This document shows positions 32,553 to 42,579 of a DNA stretch of 64,000 nt, piece after piece. Numbering within the stretch: the stretch's first letter is position 1; each line of letters begins with the position of its first letter. A model generated the notes under the pieces. That model was not told the DNA's origin, did not search any database, and was given only the letters and a program-made list of their open reading frames with translations. The stretch comes from Catellatospora sichuanensis. GTDB lineage: Bacteria > Actinomycetota > Actinomycetes > Mycobacteriales > Micromonosporaceae. The stretch covers positions 186,001-250,000 of the forward strand of contig NZ_ML660187.1 of NCBI RefSeq assembly GCF_007483665.1, written 5' to 3'. The position numbers and the translations under genes were made by a program.

Positions 32553-34072
32553 CACTTGCCACCCTTGTCCTCGATCACGCCTTTCATGACCAGCCCGGCG
32601 ATCCGGGCCGCTTCCCCGCTGCCGCCCTTGCCTGCGTCGTCCAGGATGACTGCGACAGCGGCGACCGCTCGACCGTCCTTCATCGCGAATCCGATGAACC
32701 AGCCATCGGATCCGGCGTTGGCCTCCTCGTCAGCGGTGCCCGTGCCGGTCTTGCCGCCGACCACGTACCCGTTGATCTGGGCCTTCTTGCCGGTGCCGTT
32801 CTCGACAACGCTGACCATCATCTCGCGCAGCTGCGCCGCCTCGCTTGCCGTGCAGCTGCGTCGCAGCTCCTTCGGGGCCGCGGCGTACAGGCCGGTGGTG
32901 AGGTCCGGCCCGACCAGCCGCTCGACCAGGTACGGCCGCATCTGCGAGCAGTCGTTGGCGATCGCCGCGGCGACCATCGCGTTCTGCAGCGGGGTCACCC
33001 GGACCTCATTGAGGCCGATCGACGAGATCGCGATGTTCGGCTTGTCGTCGCCGCCCGAGCTGGTGGTCAGCGGGCCGAGCACGCTCTCCTCGACCCGCAT
33101 GCCGCGGTCGGTCGCGGACAGGTTGCCGACCCGCAGGCTGTCGTCGTAGAAGCCGAAGGCCCGCGCGGTGTCGTTGAGCCGCTGCGAGCCGAGCTCCACG
33201 CCGAGGCGGGCGAACGCCGTGTTGCAGGAGACGGTCAGCGCCTCCTTCAGCGTCATCTGCTCCTGGGGGCAGGTCGACGACGTCGCGTTGCGGATGATGT
33301 GCGTGGTGCCCGGCGCCTGGTAGCCCGGACCCGCCAGCAGCGGAGTGTCGGGGTTGCGGTTGGCGGACAGCGCCGCGGCCGACACCAGCACCTTGAACGT
33401 CGACGCCGGCGGGTAGGTCTCCTGCAGCGCGCGGTTCAGCAGCGGGTTGCCGGCCTGGCCTTCCAGCCGCTTGTACGCGTCGCTCGCCTTGGCGTCGTGG
33501 GCGACCAGCGGGTTCGGGTCGAAGCTCGGGAAGGAGGCCAGGGCGAGGATCGCGCCGGTGTTCGGGTCCAGCGCCACCACCGCGCCCGACTTCGCGCCGA
33601 TCTTGTTCTTGACCAGCTGCTCGTAGGCGGTGTCCTGCGCGGTCTTGGACAGCGTCAGCGTCACGTTGCCGCCGGCGGTGTGCGAGCCGGTGAAGATGTC
33701 ACGCAGCCGGTCGGCGAAGAGCTTGTCGGACGTGCCGGAGAGGATGTCGTTCTCCAGCTGCTCGACCCCGGTCGCCGTGCCGTTGACCGGCTTGTAGCCG
33801 ATCACGTGCGCGTACGCGGCGCCGCCGGGGTAGCTGCGCAGGTACTTCAGGTTGTTCTTGGTGGCCGTGGAGAGCGCGATCGGCTTGCTGCCGGGGTTGC
33901 TCACCATGATGTAGCCGCGCTGGCGGTCGTACTCGTCGATCTGCACGCGGCCGTTGTAGGGACTGGTCCGGTAGTCGTTGCCCTTGTACGCCTGGACCCA
34001 GTTCAGGTTGGCGAAGAGCAGGCCGAACAGCACCATCACGACCACGCCGACTCGTCGCAGAGGGGCGTTCAC
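32552..34072 (-). CDS. pbpA: Penicillin-binding protein PbpA (class B transpeptidase)
   Basis: A 506-residue class B PBP cross-linking peptidoglycan during elongation or division. An N-terminal signal anchor (VGVVVMVLFGLLFANLNWVQ), then a dimerisation domain and the transpeptidase domain with SxxK motif STFK (in YPPASTFKVLVSAAAL), SCN (LTVSCNTAFARLG) and KTG (VVGGKTGTGTADE). The partner SEDS protein RodA is encoded immediately upstream, overlapping by 4 bases, as expected for a cognate glycosyltransferase/transpeptidase pair. Confidence 0.95.
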   Translation of the reverse strand: MNAPLRRVGVVVMVLFGLLFANLNWVQAYKGNDYRTSPYNGRVQIDEYDRQRGYIMVSNPGSKPIALSTATKNNLKYLRSYPGGAAYAHVIGYKPVNGTATGVEQLENDILSGTSDKLFADRLRDIFTGSHTAGGNVTLTLSKTAQDTAYEQLVKNKIGAKSGAVVALDPNTGAILALASFPSFDPNPLVAHDAKASDAYKRLEGQAGNPLLNRALQETYPPASTFKVLVSAAALSANRNPDTPLLAGPGYQAPGTTHIIRNATSSTCPQEQMTLKEALTVSCNTAFARLGVELGSQRLNDTARAFGFYDDSLRVGNLSATDRGMRVEESVLGPLTTSSGGDDKPNIAISSIGLNEVRVTPLQNAMVAAAIANDCSQMRPYLVERLVGPDLTTGLYAAAPKELRRSCTASEAAQLREMMVSVVENGTGKKAQINGYVVGGKTGTGTADEEANAGSDGWFIGFAMKDGRAVAAVAVILDDAGKGGSGEAARIAGLVMKGVIEDKGGK

Positions 34073-35532
34073 CGGCGTACACCTCCCGTCGATGCGGGCG
34101 TGCGCGCCGCGTCTGAGATCCGCAGCAGCAACGCGATCAGCAGCCAGTTGGCCACCAGCGACGAGCCGCCCGCGGACAGGAACGGCGTGGTCTGACCCGT
34201 CAGCGGGATCAGCTTGCTCACCCCACCGATGATCACGAACACCTGCAGCGCCAGCGTGAACGCCAGGCCACCGGCCAGCAGCTTGCCGAACGAGTCGCGC
34301 ACGGCCAGCGCGGCGCGCAGGCCGCGGGACACCACGAGCAGGTACAGCGCCAGCATGGCGGTGAGGCCGAACAGGCCGATCTCCTCGCCCATGCCGGCGA
34401 AGATGAAGTCGTTGCGCACCTCGGGGACCAGCAGCGGGTTGCCCGCGCCGGGGCCGGTGCCGAACATGCCGCCGGTGCCCAGGCCGAGCATCGACTGGAC
34501 GAGCTGGTAGCCGCGGTCGTACGGCTCGGCGAACGGGTCCAGCCAGATCTCGACCCGCTGGCCGAAGTTGGTGAACGGGCCGCCGACCGCGCCGGCCAGC
34601 AGATATGCCAGCACGGCGCCGCCGAAGAACAGCACCAGACCGATGATCAGCCAGCTGACCCGCTCGGTGGCGACGTAGAGCGTCACCACGAACATGCCGA
34701 AGTACAGCAGCGAGGTGCCCAGGTCCTTCTCGAAGATGAGGACCAGGAGGCTCATCGCCCAGACCACGATGACCGGGCCCAGGTCGCGCCCGCGGGGGAA
34801 GTCGATGCCGAGGAAGCGGCGGCTGGCCAGCGCCAGCACCTCGCGCTTGCGGACCAGGTAGTAGGCGAAGAAGGCCAGCAGCATCAGCTTGGCGAACTCA
34901 CCGGGCTGGATGGCGAAGAAGCTGCCGAACCGGATCCACAGCTTGGCGCCGTTGACCTCGGAGACGCTGCTCGGCAGCACCGCGGGCAGCAGCACCAGGA
35001 CGATACCGGCCAGGCCGAGCGTCCAGGCGTACTTGGACACCTCGCGGTGGTCGCGCACGAACCACAGCAGCGCCATCGCGCCGGTCACCGCGATCAGCGT
35101 CCAGAGCAGCTGCTTGCCGCCGTCCCCCGCGAAGATCGCGAGTTCGGGCCGGTCGTCGATCTTCGCCCGGCCCAGGTCGAGTCGGCGCAGGAACGCCACG
35201 CCGAGACCGTTGAGCAGCGCCACGGTCGGCACCAGCACCGGGTCGGCGAATGGTGCACGCAGCCGGATGACCACGTGCAGCGCCAGGAAGACGGCGGTCA
35301 GCACGCCCACCGGGTACCAGAAGTCCATCGTGACCGTGTCGAGCATGTTCGCCTCGACCGCCGCCAGGTAACCGGCGACCATGGCCATGGCGAGCAGGAG
35401 CAGCCACAGCTCGGTGCGGCGCACCCTGCGGGCCGCCGGATCCAGGCGCAGCAGCGACGGCTTCGCCGCCGCCGGCGTCTCGGGGACGGCGGCGGCCGCT
35501 GCTGCGGGAGGGGCGGTATGGGGGGTGGTCAC
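34069..35532 (-). CDS. rodA: SEDS-family peptidoglycan glycosyltransferase RodA
   Basis: A 487-residue polytopic membrane protein of the RodA/FtsW family that polymerises lipid II. After a 40-residue Ala/Pro-rich cytoplasmic tail there are about twelve helices. Signature regions are KLWIRFGSFFAIQPGEFAKL and LLVLIFEKDLGTSLL (conserved catalytic-site Asp), plus the C-terminal LTGQTTPFLSAGGSSLVANW. GTG start, 13 bases after the pstP stop. Its neighbour PbpA is the likely transpeptidase partner. Confidence 0.95.
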   Translation of the reverse strand: MTTPHTAPPAAAAAAVPETPAAAKPSLLRLDPAARRVRRTELWLLLLAMAMVAGYLAAVEANMLDTVTMDFWYPVGVLTAVFLALHVVIRLRAPFADPVLVPTVALLNGLGVAFLRRLDLGRAKIDDRPELAIFAGDGGKQLLWTLIAVTGAMALLWFVRDHREVSKYAWTLGLAGIVLVLLPAVLPSSVSEVNGAKLWIRFGSFFAIQPGEFAKLMLLAFFAYYLVRKREVLALASRRFLGIDFPRGRDLGPVIVVWAMSLLVLIFEKDLGTSLLYFGMFVVTLYVATERVSWLIIGLVLFFGGAVLAYLLAGAVGGPFTNFGQRVEIWLDPFAEPYDRGYQLVQSMLGLGTGGMFGTGPGAGNPLLVPEVRNDFIFAGMGEEIGLFGLTAMLALYLLVVSRGLRAALAVRDSFGKLLAGGLAFTLALQVFVIIGGVSKLIPLTGQTTPFLSAGGSSLVANWLLIALLLRISDAARTPASTGGVRR

Positions 35533-35545
35533 GACGTCCTCATGC

Positions 35546-36916
35546 TCAATTCGGCCGGCAGGGCACCGGACTCGGCACCACCGGCTCGCTGGGCGGGCTG
35601 CTCGCGTCGGCGGCCGGCAACGGGGTGGCCGTCGGCGTGGCCCCGGCCGACGGCGTGGCCGACGGGGAGGGGCTGGCCGAGGTCGGGCAGCTGGGCAGGA
35701 TGTTCATGTTGGCCGGATCGTCGCGGATCAGGTTCTCCAGCCGGGAGACCGCGTCGGCCTCGCTGTCGGCCTGGATGCCCTTGCGCACCTGTTCCTGCGC
35801 GACGCTGGTCAGGTCGTCCAGGGTGACCTCGCTGACCTGCTCCGCCTGGGACAGGTCGAAGCCCGCGATCTGGCCCGGCACGCCGCGGAATATCGCCACC
35901 TGCCCGGCCTCGGTCGCGCCGATGTAGTAGCGCGACTGGGAGTAGTCCCAGGCGAACCAGACACCCGCGCCGAGCACCACGAGCAGGCCCAGCACGAGCA
36001 GCCCGGCACGCACCGGGTGCCGGGCGCGCCGCGCCGCCGGTTCCGCGACCGGAGCCGGGGGCTCGGCCGCGGCCGGGCGTGGCGTGGCGGTCAGCGCCGA
36101 GGCGCGGGCCGCCGGGGTCGACTCGACCTGCGCCTCGCTCGTGTTGCCGCGATCACGGGCGGCCGCGCCGCCGACCACGGGCGCCTGCTCGACGATGTCC
36201 TCGTCGGTGGCGTCCGCGATGATCACGGTGATGTTGTCCGGTCCGCCGCCCCGCAGCGCGAGCGCGATGAGGCGCTCCACGCAGGCCGTCGGGTCGACGT
36301 ACTCGCGCATGGTCTGCCCGATGGTCTCCGCGCTGACCACGCCCGACAGTCCGTCGGAGCAGATCAGGTAGCGGTCGCCGGGGTGCACCGGCCGGACGGT
36401 GTAGTCCGGCTCGATGTCGCGCCCGTCCATCGCGCGGGTGAGCAGCGAGCGCTGGGGATGGCTGCTGGCCTCCTCCGCGCTGATGCGACCCTCGTCCACC
36501 AGCATCTGGACGTACGTGTCGTCCTTGGTGATCTGGTTGAACTCGCCGTCGCGCAGGAGGTAGGCCCGCGAGTCGCCGATATGGGCCATGCCCAGTTTGG
36601 AGCCGGTGAAGAGCATCGCGGTCAGGGTGGTGCCCATACCCTCCAGGTGGGGGTTGGCGTCCACGGTGTCGCGAAGCTGCTGGTTGGCGAGATTGACGGC
36701 CGATCGAAGGGCGTCGACGATCGCATCGCCGGGGACGTCCTCGTCGAGCGGGGCCATGGCGCCGATGACGATGTTGCTGGCGACGTCACCGGCGGCCATG
36801 CCGCCCATGCCGTCGGCAACGGCGAGCAGCCGCGGCCCAGCGTAGACGGAGTCCTGGTTTCCGTCTCGGATGAGGCCGCGGTCACTGCGGGCCGCGTAGC
36901 GCAGGATGATTGTCAT
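35546..36916 (-). CDS. pstP: PP2C-type Ser/Thr phosphatase PstP
   Basis: A 456-residue phosphatase that reverses PknA/PknB phosphorylation. The PP2C domain (residues 1-240) has metal-binding Asp residues in IRDGNQDSVYAG, LLAVADGMGGMAAGD, YLICSDGLSGV and GGGPDNITVIIAD. A cytoplasmic linker, a transmembrane helix (AGLLVLGLLVVLGAGVWFAW) and an extracellular region of about 140 residues ending in a Pro/Ala-rich tail follow. ATG overlaps the fhaB stop by 4 bases. Confidence 0.95.
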   Translation of the reverse strand: MTIILRYAARSDRGLIRDGNQDSVYAGPRLLAVADGMGGMAAGDVASNIVIGAMAPLDEDVPGDAIVDALRSAVNLANQQLRDTVDANPHLEGMGTTLTAMLFTGSKLGMAHIGDSRAYLLRDGEFNQITKDDTYVQMLVDEGRISAEEASSHPQRSLLTRAMDGRDIEPDYTVRPVHPGDRYLICSDGLSGVVSAETIGQTMREYVDPTACVERLIALALRGGGPDNITVIIADATDEDIVEQAPVVGGAAARDRGNTSEAQVESTPAARASALTATPRPAAAEPPAPVAEPAARRARHPVRAGLLVLGLLVVLGAGVWFAWDYSQSRYYIGATEAGQVAIFRGVPGQIAGFDLSQAEQVSEVTLDDLTSVAQEQVRKGIQADSEADAVSRLENLIRDDPANMNILPSCPTSASPSPSATPSAGATPTATPLPAADASSPPSEPVVPSPVPCRPN

Positions 36917-37404
36917 GGCCGTAATTCGAGGGACGTGCGGCCGATGCGAATCGGCACGCCGAGGGGTACGGGAGTAGGTCCGCTCACCTTGCTGCGGTCC
37001 AGATACGTGCCATTGGTCGAGCCGAGGTCCTCCACCATCCACTGCCCGTCCCGGGGGACCAGGCGGGCATGGCGGGCGGAGGCGTAGTCGTCGGTGATGA
37101 CGAGTGTGGAGTCCTCCGCCCGGCCGATGGTGATCGGAGCCTCGCCCAGTGTGATCTTGGTGCCGGCGAGCGAGCCCGCCGTGACCACCAAGGTGTGCGC
37201 GGCCCGGCCTTTCTTGACCTTGGCCGGGCGCGCGCTGCCCGCCGCCTGCGCGGCACCCGCGACCCCGCGGGGCGCGGCGACCAGCCGACTCGTACGCGAG
37301 CCGGCGAACAGATCCCGTCGGATGACACCGACCACCGTGAACACGAAGATCCACAGCAGCACGAGGAAACCGAAGCGGGCGGCGGTGAGGACGATTTCGG
37401 GCAA
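36913..37404 (-). CDS. fhaB: FHA-domain protein FhaB (FipA)
   Basis: A 163-residue protein with an N-terminal transmembrane helix (GFLVLLWIFVFTVVGVI), a linker and a C-terminal FHA domain (about 85-160) binding phosphothreonine. Motifs are ITIGRAEDSTLVITDDYAS, SARHARLV and DLGSTNGTYLD. In mycobacteria FipA links kinase signalling to FtsZ and FtsQ. Six bases separate it from fhaA upstream. Confidence 0.93.
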   Translation of the reverse strand: MPEIVLTAARFGFLVLLWIFVFTVVGVIRRDLFAGSRTSRLVAAPRGVAGAAQAAGSARPAKVKKGRAAHTLVVTAGSLAGTKITLGEAPITIGRAEDSTLVITDDYASARHARLVPRDGQWMVEDLGSTNGTYLDRSKVSGPTPVPLGVPIRIGRTSLELRP

Positions 37405-37410
37405 GGCCGA

Positions 37411-38160
37411 TCAGCCGTCCACGCGGAACGTCAGGGTCGTGGTGCCGATCTGGATCATGTCGCCGGGATTCAGGGCGACCGCGGAGACCCGCTGGCCGTT
37501 GACCATCGTCCCGTTGGTCGACCCGAGATCGGTCAGCACCACCTGGGCACCGTCGAAGTCCAGCCGGGCGTGCCGCCGCGAGATGCCGACGTCGGGCAGG
37601 CGCAGGTTGGCCTGGTCCCCACGACCGATCGTGGTCGACCCGATGGCCAGCGGGAACGTCCGCCCGTCACCGGAGACGAGGCGCACGTTGCGCGCGCCGC
37701 CGCCACCCGGCGGTGGGCCGGCCTGCTGGCCGCCGTACGGCGGGTACTGCTGCGGCGGGGGCTCATAGCTCGCCTGCGGCGCCTGGTCGGCCGTGTAGAC
37801 CTCGGCCGAGACCCGGAACATGCCCGTGTCCAGCCCGTCTCCACGCTCGATCTCGACGATCACGTCGCCGTACACCGTCCAGGCCTGCTCGCCGATGAAC
37901 TCGGCCTGCGACTGCGCCAGCTCCTGAGCCAGCGCGGCCGCGTACGGGGCCAGCCGGCTGTGGTCGTAGGGCGAGAGATCGATCACATAGCGGTTCGGCA
38001 CGAGCGTGCGCCCACCAACCAGGATCGCCTTGTGAGCTTCTGCCTCACGCTGCATGGCATTCAGGATCTCCACAGGGTGGACGACCCCCTTGAATACCTT
38101 CGCGAAGGCGCCCTCAACCAGGCCTTCCAGGCGTTTCTCGAAGCGTTGCAACACGCTCAC
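37411..38160 (-). CDS. fhaA: FHA-domain protein FhaA
   Basis: A 249-residue protein. The N-terminal DUF3662 domain (1-125, MSVLQRFEKRLEGLVEGAFA) is followed by a Pro/Tyr/Gln/Gly-rich linker (130-160) and a C-terminal FHA domain (about 160-248) with TTIGRGDQANLRLPDVGISR, RRHARLDFDG and DLGSTNGTMVNG. In mycobacteria FhaA binds the phosphorylated pseudokinase domain of MviN (MurJ), coupling PknB to lipid II export. First gene of the seven-gene operon; its linker is much shorter than in Mtb FhaA. Confidence 0.94.
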   Translation of the reverse strand: MSVLQRFEKRLEGLVEGAFAKVFKGVVHPVEILNAMQREAEAHKAILVGGRTLVPNRYVIDLSPYDHSRLAPYAAALAQELAQSQAEFIGEQAWTVYGDVIVEIERGDGLDTGMFRVSAEVYTADQAPQASYEPPPQQYPPYGGQQAGPPPGGGGARNVRLVSGDGRTFPLAIGSTTIGRGDQANLRLPDVGISRRHARLDFDGAQVVLTDLGSTNGTMVNGQRVSAVALNPGDMIQIGTTTLTFRVDG

Positions 38161-38461
38161 CGGTCCTCCTCGGGTTCCGAGGACATGATGTTATCTGCCC
38201 TCCACTCCCGCGTCTTCGCCCAATACGTCCGCCGTTGCCGACGCCACGCCAGCATGACGACCATCCTTGCCTCCGATTTCGGCCTTGGCCAGGTGGTCGT
38301 GTTAGTGTTCTCCCCGCAACGCCGACCGGGATAACCGGTTGGCGAGGCGGAGCAGGCATAGCGTAAGCTGTGCCAGCACGCAACGGGAGGTGACTCCCTT
38401 GCGAACCGCGGGGACTGCTAAAGTTCCTGCACACGCCACGGGACAGCAACATCGTCCCCAA
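38161..38461. other. Intergenic region between fhaA and tRNA-Leu
   Basis: Holds the divergent promoters of the kinase operon (minus) and tRNA-Leu (plus). For the tRNA, TAAAGT at 38419-38424 is a possible -10 with no good -35. I see no gene or conserved element otherwise. Confidence 0.5.
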
Positions 38462-38547
38462 GGGGATGTGGCGGAATGGCAGACGCGCACGGTTCAGGTC
38501 CGTGTGTCCGAAAGGACGTGGGGGTTCAACTCCCCCCATCCCCACCA
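38462..38547 (+). tRNA. tRNA-Leu(CAG)
   Basis: Class II tRNA with a long variable arm. The acceptor pairs are GGGGATG / CATCCCC, the anticodon loop is TTCAGGT (anticodon CAG, reading CUG), and the T-arm GGGGGTTCAACTCCCCC pairs fully. The CCA end (last three bases) is encoded. Confidence 0.97.
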
Positions 38548-38549
38548 GC

Positions 38550-38582
38550 AAGAAGGCCTCCTCCGGGAGGCCTTCTTCTTTT
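38550..38582 (+). terminator. Intrinsic terminator of tRNA-Leu
   Basis: AAGAAGGCCTCC / GGAGGCCTTCTT stem of 12 bp, TCCG loop, followed by CTTTT. Starts three bases after the CCA end. Confidence 0.93.
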
Positions 38583-38837
38583 GTGTCGCCTTCGCGGCGC
38601 TCGGCCGAACTGTCGGCCGTCTCACACAAAGATCGCAGATTTCCGTCAGAGGCTCGGGGCCCTGACCACACGTTTTGCCCCGAAACGGGGATCTTGTGCA
38701 GTCGCGGTCCGGCTCCATCGGACGCGACCGCCGCCCCGATACGCGACCGCCGCGGGCGCGACCCGGGAGGAAGGTCGCGTCCGCGGCGGACGGTCATGCG
38801 TGACGATCACCGCGGAAGATCACGGCGTGTCGGGCGA

Positions 38838-40052
38838 TCACGGCGTGGCGAGGGCCTCCGTCGGGGACAGGCGGGAGGCCCGCACCGCCGGGTAGAGGCC
38901 CGCCAGGCCCCCGATCACCAGCGTCGCGCCCAGACCGCCGAGCATCGCCCAGGCCGGAACCACCGTCGGCCAGCCCTGATACGCCGCGTATCCCGAGGTC
39001 ACCGCGATGCCGAGGAGCACCCCGCCCGCCCCTCCCAGCGCGGACAGCAGCAGCGACTCGGCCAGGAACTGCAGCCGGATCTGTCCCCGGGTCGCGCCGA
39101 GCGAGCGCCGCAGGCCGATCTCGGCCCGCCGCTCCAGCACCGAGATGACCATCGTGTTGGCCACCCCGACCCCGCCGACCAGCAGCGCGACGGCGCCCAA
39201 ACCGAGCAACAGCCCGGTGAACGCCTGGTTGGCGGCCTGCTTGGCCTCCAGCGCGTCGGACGGCCGCGACACGTCGACCTCGTTCGGGGCCTCCGGGTTC
39301 GCGGTCGCCGCCAGTACGCCCTGCACCGCCGTGACGGCCGACTCCACCGACCGGGTATAGACGGTCGTCGGATGCCCGTCGAAGGCGAGCCGGTCCGCCG
39401 CAGCCGGCCAGCCGACCAGCACCGCGGCGTCCAGCTCGGGTGCCAGCGCCACCGGCTCCAGCACGCCCACCACGGTGAACCGCCGGCCGCCGACCATGAT
39501 CTGGGTGTCCGGGCCGACCGTGCCGATGCCGAGCCGGGCGGCCGTGTCCGCGCCGATCACCACCGCCGGGTAGCGCTCGGTGGCCGCGTTGAGCCAGGTC
39601 CCGGCCCGCAGCTTCGCCCCGACCGTGTCCATCAGGTCGAGCCGGGCGGCGTACACGGCCAGGCCGTTGGTCTGCGCCGCGGGTATGCGGTCCGACCGGT
39701 AGACCTTGGCCCCGTCGACCTTGCCGATCGCCGACACCTGCTCCACCGGGGCGATCCGGGAGATCATGGCGACCGACTCGACCGGCAACTGCGCGTCCGC
39801 GCCGAACATGGTCCGGCCCGGGGTCACCGTGAGCAGGTTGGTGCCCAGCGCGGCCAGCGTGCGGTCCAGCTCGGCCCGCGACGACGACGAGATGCCGACC
39901 ACGGCGATCATCGCCGCGATGCCGATCGCGATGCCCAGCGCCGACAGGAACGCCCGTACCGGCCGGGTACGCAGCCCCACTCCCCCGACGCGCAGCACGT
40001 CGCGAGGTCGCATCCGGGCCGGATGGAGCCTGGGCAGGGCGGGGGCCGTCAT
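38838..40052 (-). CDS. MacB-like ABC transporter permease
   Basis: A 404-residue permease of the MacB/FtsX class: one N-terminal helix ([20 protein letters not shown]), a large extracytoplasmic MacB periplasmic-core domain (about 60-260), then three helices ([60 protein letters not shown]). Such permeases do not pump through the membrane in the usual sense but use mechanotransmission to move lipoproteins, peptides or drugs. ATG overlaps the ATPase stop by 4 bases. Confidence 0.92.
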   Translation of the reverse strand: MTAPALPRLHPARMRPRDVLRVGGVGLRTRPVRAFLSALGIAIGIAAMIAVVGISSSSRAELDRTLAALGTNLLTVTPGRTMFGADAQLPVESVAMISRIAPVEQVSAIGKVDGAKVYRSDRIPAAQTNGLAVYAARLDLMDTVGAKLRAGTWLNAATERYPAVVIGADTAARLGIGTVGPDTQIMVGGRRFTVVGVLEPVALAPELDAAVLVGWPAAADRLAFDGHPTTVYTRSVESAVTAVQGVLAATANPEAPNEVDVSRPSDALEAKQAANQAFTGLLLGLGAVALLVGGVGVANTMVISVLERRAEIGLRRSLGATRGQIRLQFLAESLLLSALGGAGGVLLGIAVTSGYAAYQGWPTVVPAWAMLGGLGATLVIGGLAGLYPAVRASRLSPTEALATP

Positions 40053-40858
40053 CGCGCCCTCCCGCCGGTGCCGATGGCGTGCGCCGCCGGTCCGGCCACC
40101 GACGGATCCGCCGACCGCGGAACCGCGCCGAGGGCCGGATGACCGGCCGGCGGGCCGGCCGTGGCCGGCTCCGTCTCGGGCAGGGTCGCGACTGCCGGGC
40201 CGCTGTCGGCGACCACTCTGCCGTCGCGCATCTGCACCTGGCGGGGCACCCCCGCGGCGATCTCCCGGTCGTGCGTGATGATCACCACGGTGGTGCCCGC
40301 GGCATGCAACTCGTGCAGCAGCGCCATGATGCCTGCGCCGGAAGCCGAGTCCAGGTTGCCCGTGGGCTCGTCGGCCAGCAACAGGGGCGGGTTGCCGACC
40401 ACGGCCCGCGCGATCGCGACGCGCTGGCGCTCGCCGCCCGACAGCTCGTGCGGCTCGTGGTCCATCCGGTGGGCCAGGCCGACCCGTTCCAGCGCGGCGA
40501 CCGCGCGGCGGCGGCGCTCACCCAGGGTGCGCCCGCCGTAGAGCAGACCGTCGGCGACGTTGTCCAGCGCGCTCACCCCGGCGGCGAGGTGGAACTGCTG
40601 GAACACGAAACCGACCCGGGCCGCCCGCAGCGCCGACAGCTGCCGGTCCGACAGGGCGGCCACGTCGTAGCCGGCGATGCGCACCGACCCGGCACTGGGC
40701 CGGTCCAGCGTGCCGATGATGTGCAGCATGGTCGACTTGCCGGAGCCGGACGGCCCGACGATCGCCGCCATCTCGCCCGCGTACACGGTCAGCGACACCC
40801 CGTCCAGGGCGGTGACGCCACCCGGGTAGACCTTGGTGACGCCGTCCAGGGCGATCAT
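40049..40858 (-). CDS. ABC transporter ATP-binding protein (MacB/LolD type)
   Basis: A 269-residue ATPase. Walker [11 protein letters not shown]-loop FVFQQFHL, signature [14 protein letters not shown], Walker [14 protein letters not shown] and H-loop VVIITHD are all intact. A 50-residue Pro/Ala-rich C-terminal tail is additional. Partner of the permease downstream; start overlaps the membrane-fusion-protein stop by 4 bases. Confidence 0.95.
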   Translation of the reverse strand: MIALDGVTKVYPGGVTALDGVSLTVYAGEMAAIVGPSGSGKSTMLHIIGTLDRPSAGSVRIAGYDVAALSDRQLSALRAARVGFVFQQFHLAAGVSALDNVADGLLYGGRTLGERRRRAVAALERVGLAHRMDHEPHELSGGERQRVAIARAVVGNPPLLLADEPTGNLDSASGAGIMALLHELHAAGTTVVIITHDREIAAGVPRQVQMRDGRVVADSGPAVATLPETEPATAGPPAGHPALGAVPRSADPSVAGPAAHAIGTGGRAR

Positions 40859-41979
40859 CGCGGGATCCCCACGGTCATGCCCTCGGCCAGGCCCGCACCG
40901 CTGACCTCGACCCGGCCACCGGAGAACAGGCCTGTCTCCACCGCGAGGTAGCGGCTGGCGCCGCCCTCGACGATCTCGACGCCGTACCCGCCCTCGCGCA
41001 GCGCGACCAGCGCCGACACGGGCACGGTGAGCACGTCGGGGCGCTCCGCCGCGGTGAAGGTGACGTCGACCGCGGCCTGGTTGAAGCCGGCGACCGCCTT
41101 CTGGTCGGCCAGCGACACCACCGCCTCGAGCTTCGTGGTGGCCTCCTCGCCCTGGCCACCGGCCTCGATCACGGTGTACGCCTTGGCCACCTTGCCGTCG
41201 GCCGTGCCGCCCGCGGGCAGCTCGACCTTCACAGCTGCGCCCACCTTGGCCAGCCGCTGGTCGGCGACGTCCAGCTGCACCACCACGACGCGGACCGTGC
41301 CCGTGTACTTGAGCACCGCTGATCCGGGCTGCGCCGGCGCGCTCACCGTGGCCTCCAGGCTCTCCACCCGGACCTGCCCCAAGGCGAAGACGACGCGGCC
41401 GAACTCGACCCGGCCCGTCTCCGCCAGCCCGAGCTTGTCCTGCCACTTCTTGACCGCGGTGGCGGTGGACGAGGTGAACTCGTCGTCCACCGTGAAGCCG
41501 CCGTAGCCGAGCGCCTTGAGGTTCTGCTCCAGCTGCCTGACGTCGGCCCCCTCGTCGCCCGACTTGAGCTCGCGGTAGGCGGGCACGTTTCCGTACATCA
41601 GCACGGCCGGGCTGTTGTCGATCCGGTACAGGGGCTTGCCACGGGAAATCACCGCGCCGGACTCGGGCAGCCAGGTCACCGTCCCGTTGAGCCGGTTCAC
41701 GGCCGAGTAGGTCGGGCCGAAGCCCAGTTCGCCGTCGACGGTCTGGCTGTCCTGCAGGGTCTGCCGGGTCACCGGGGCGGTGGCCGGCGGCAGATTGCTC
41801 GCGGGCGGGGTGCCGCCGTCCCCGCCGCCGAACCCGACCGCGGCGGCCGCGGCGGCCCCGCCCGCGGCGAGCGCGCCGATCACCAGCAGCGCGGTGCGTG
41901 CCCCGCGCCGGCGGCGGCGCCGGACGGGCGCCGCGCCGGCGGGGGTCTCCAGTGCGACAAGCTGTGCGGTCTCGGTCAC
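40855..41979 (-). CDS. Membrane-fusion-type protein with peptidoglycan-binding domain
   Basis: A 374-residue protein with an N-terminal cytoplasmic tail, a basic stretch ([13 protein letters not shown]) and a single transmembrane helix, then an extracytoplasmic HlyD/MacA-like part. Inserted in it is a peptidoglycan-binding_1 domain (about residues 130-185, [20 protein letters not shown]) in place of the alpha-helical hairpin. The C-terminal beta-barrel and membrane-proximal domains resemble periplasmic adaptor proteins. GTG start overlaps the lipoprotein stop by 4 bases. In a monoderm it may anchor the exporter to the wall rather than to an outer-membrane channel. Confidence 0.87.
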   Translation of the reverse strand: MTETAQLVALETPAGAAPVRRRRRRGARTALLVIGALAAGGAAAAAAVGFGGGDGGTPPASNLPPATAPVTRQTLQDSQTVDGELGFGPTYSAVNRLNGTVTWLPESGAVISRGKPLYRIDNSPAVLMYGNVPAYRELKSGDEGADVRQLEQNLKALGYGGFTVDDEFTSSTATAVKKWQDKLGLAETGRVEFGRVVFALGQVRVESLEATVSAPAQPGSAVLKYTGTVRVVVVQLDVADQRLAKVGAAVKVELPAGGTADGKVAKAYTVIEAGGQGEEATTKLEAVVSLADQKAVAGFNQAAVDVTFTAAERPDVLTVPVSALVALREGGYGVEIVEGGASRYLAVETGLFSGGRVEVSGAGLAEGMTVGIPR

Positions 41980-42515
41980 GGTGCCTTCTTCTGGACCGCG
42001 CCCGGCATGAACTTCTCCTGGCACAGCTTCTGCGCGGCCTCGAAGTCCGGGTCATCGCCGATCGTCTTGTCGATCATCACGCGACCGCCGTCCGGGTCCG
42101 GGAAGTTCGGCACCCCGTTGTCGCGCATGCACTGGGCGAACTTGCGCATGTTCTCGGCCATCTGCGGATCGGCGTTCGCCGGGCCGCCCTCGGCGAACGG
42201 CGAGTACTGCTTGCACGCCTCCTGCGCCTTCTCGAACTTGTCCCGGTCGACCGGGCCGCCGCTGATGCGCACCCGGACCGGGCCGCCGTTGGGATCGGGG
42301 TCGGGCATGTCGACGCCGTTCTCACGCATGCACTGCGCGAACTTGAGGCCCTTCTCCTCCTGGCTCAGGCTCGGTCCGGCACTGGGCGTCGCCGCGGCGG
42401 TCCCGTTGCCGACCGAGGCGATGCCGTCGTCGCCGCCCTGCTGCGCGCAGCCGGACAGCGCCAGCGCCGCCATCAGCGGCAACGCCAGCACCACCCCCAG
42501 CAGCCGTCGCTTCAT
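41976..42515 (-). CDS. Lipoprotein with duplicated Cys motif
   Basis: A 179-residue lipoprotein. The signal peptide ends in lipobox LALSGC (Cys22). Two homologous units follow: [20 protein letters not shown] ... [13 protein letters not shown] and [20 protein letters not shown] ... [14 protein letters not shown]. Each unit has two Cys that may pair or bind a ligand. The family is often seen next to MacB-type transporters in actinobacteria; its function is not known to me. First gene of the four-gene exporter operon, divergent from the response-regulator gene. Confidence 0.85.
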   Translation of the reverse strand: MKRRLLGVVLALPLMAALALSGCAQQGGDDGIASVGNGTAAATPSAGPSLSQEEKGLKFAQCMRENGVDMPDPDPNGGPVRVRISGGPVDRDKFEKAQEACKQYSPFAEGGPANADPQMAENMRKFAQCMRDNGVPNFPDPDGGRVMIDKTIGDDPDFEAAQKLCQEKFMPGAVQKKAP

Positions 42516-42579
42516 CGCGTGTCTCCTTCGTCGGGCCGCCGGCCGGTCGCCGGCGGCACGGAGCCCAGTTCACGCGGGG

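Noticed and set aside
38161-38461. oriC near the kinase operon and crgA
   Set aside because: No dnaA, dnaN or cluster of DnaA boxes anywhere in the window; the region is only probably close to the origin.
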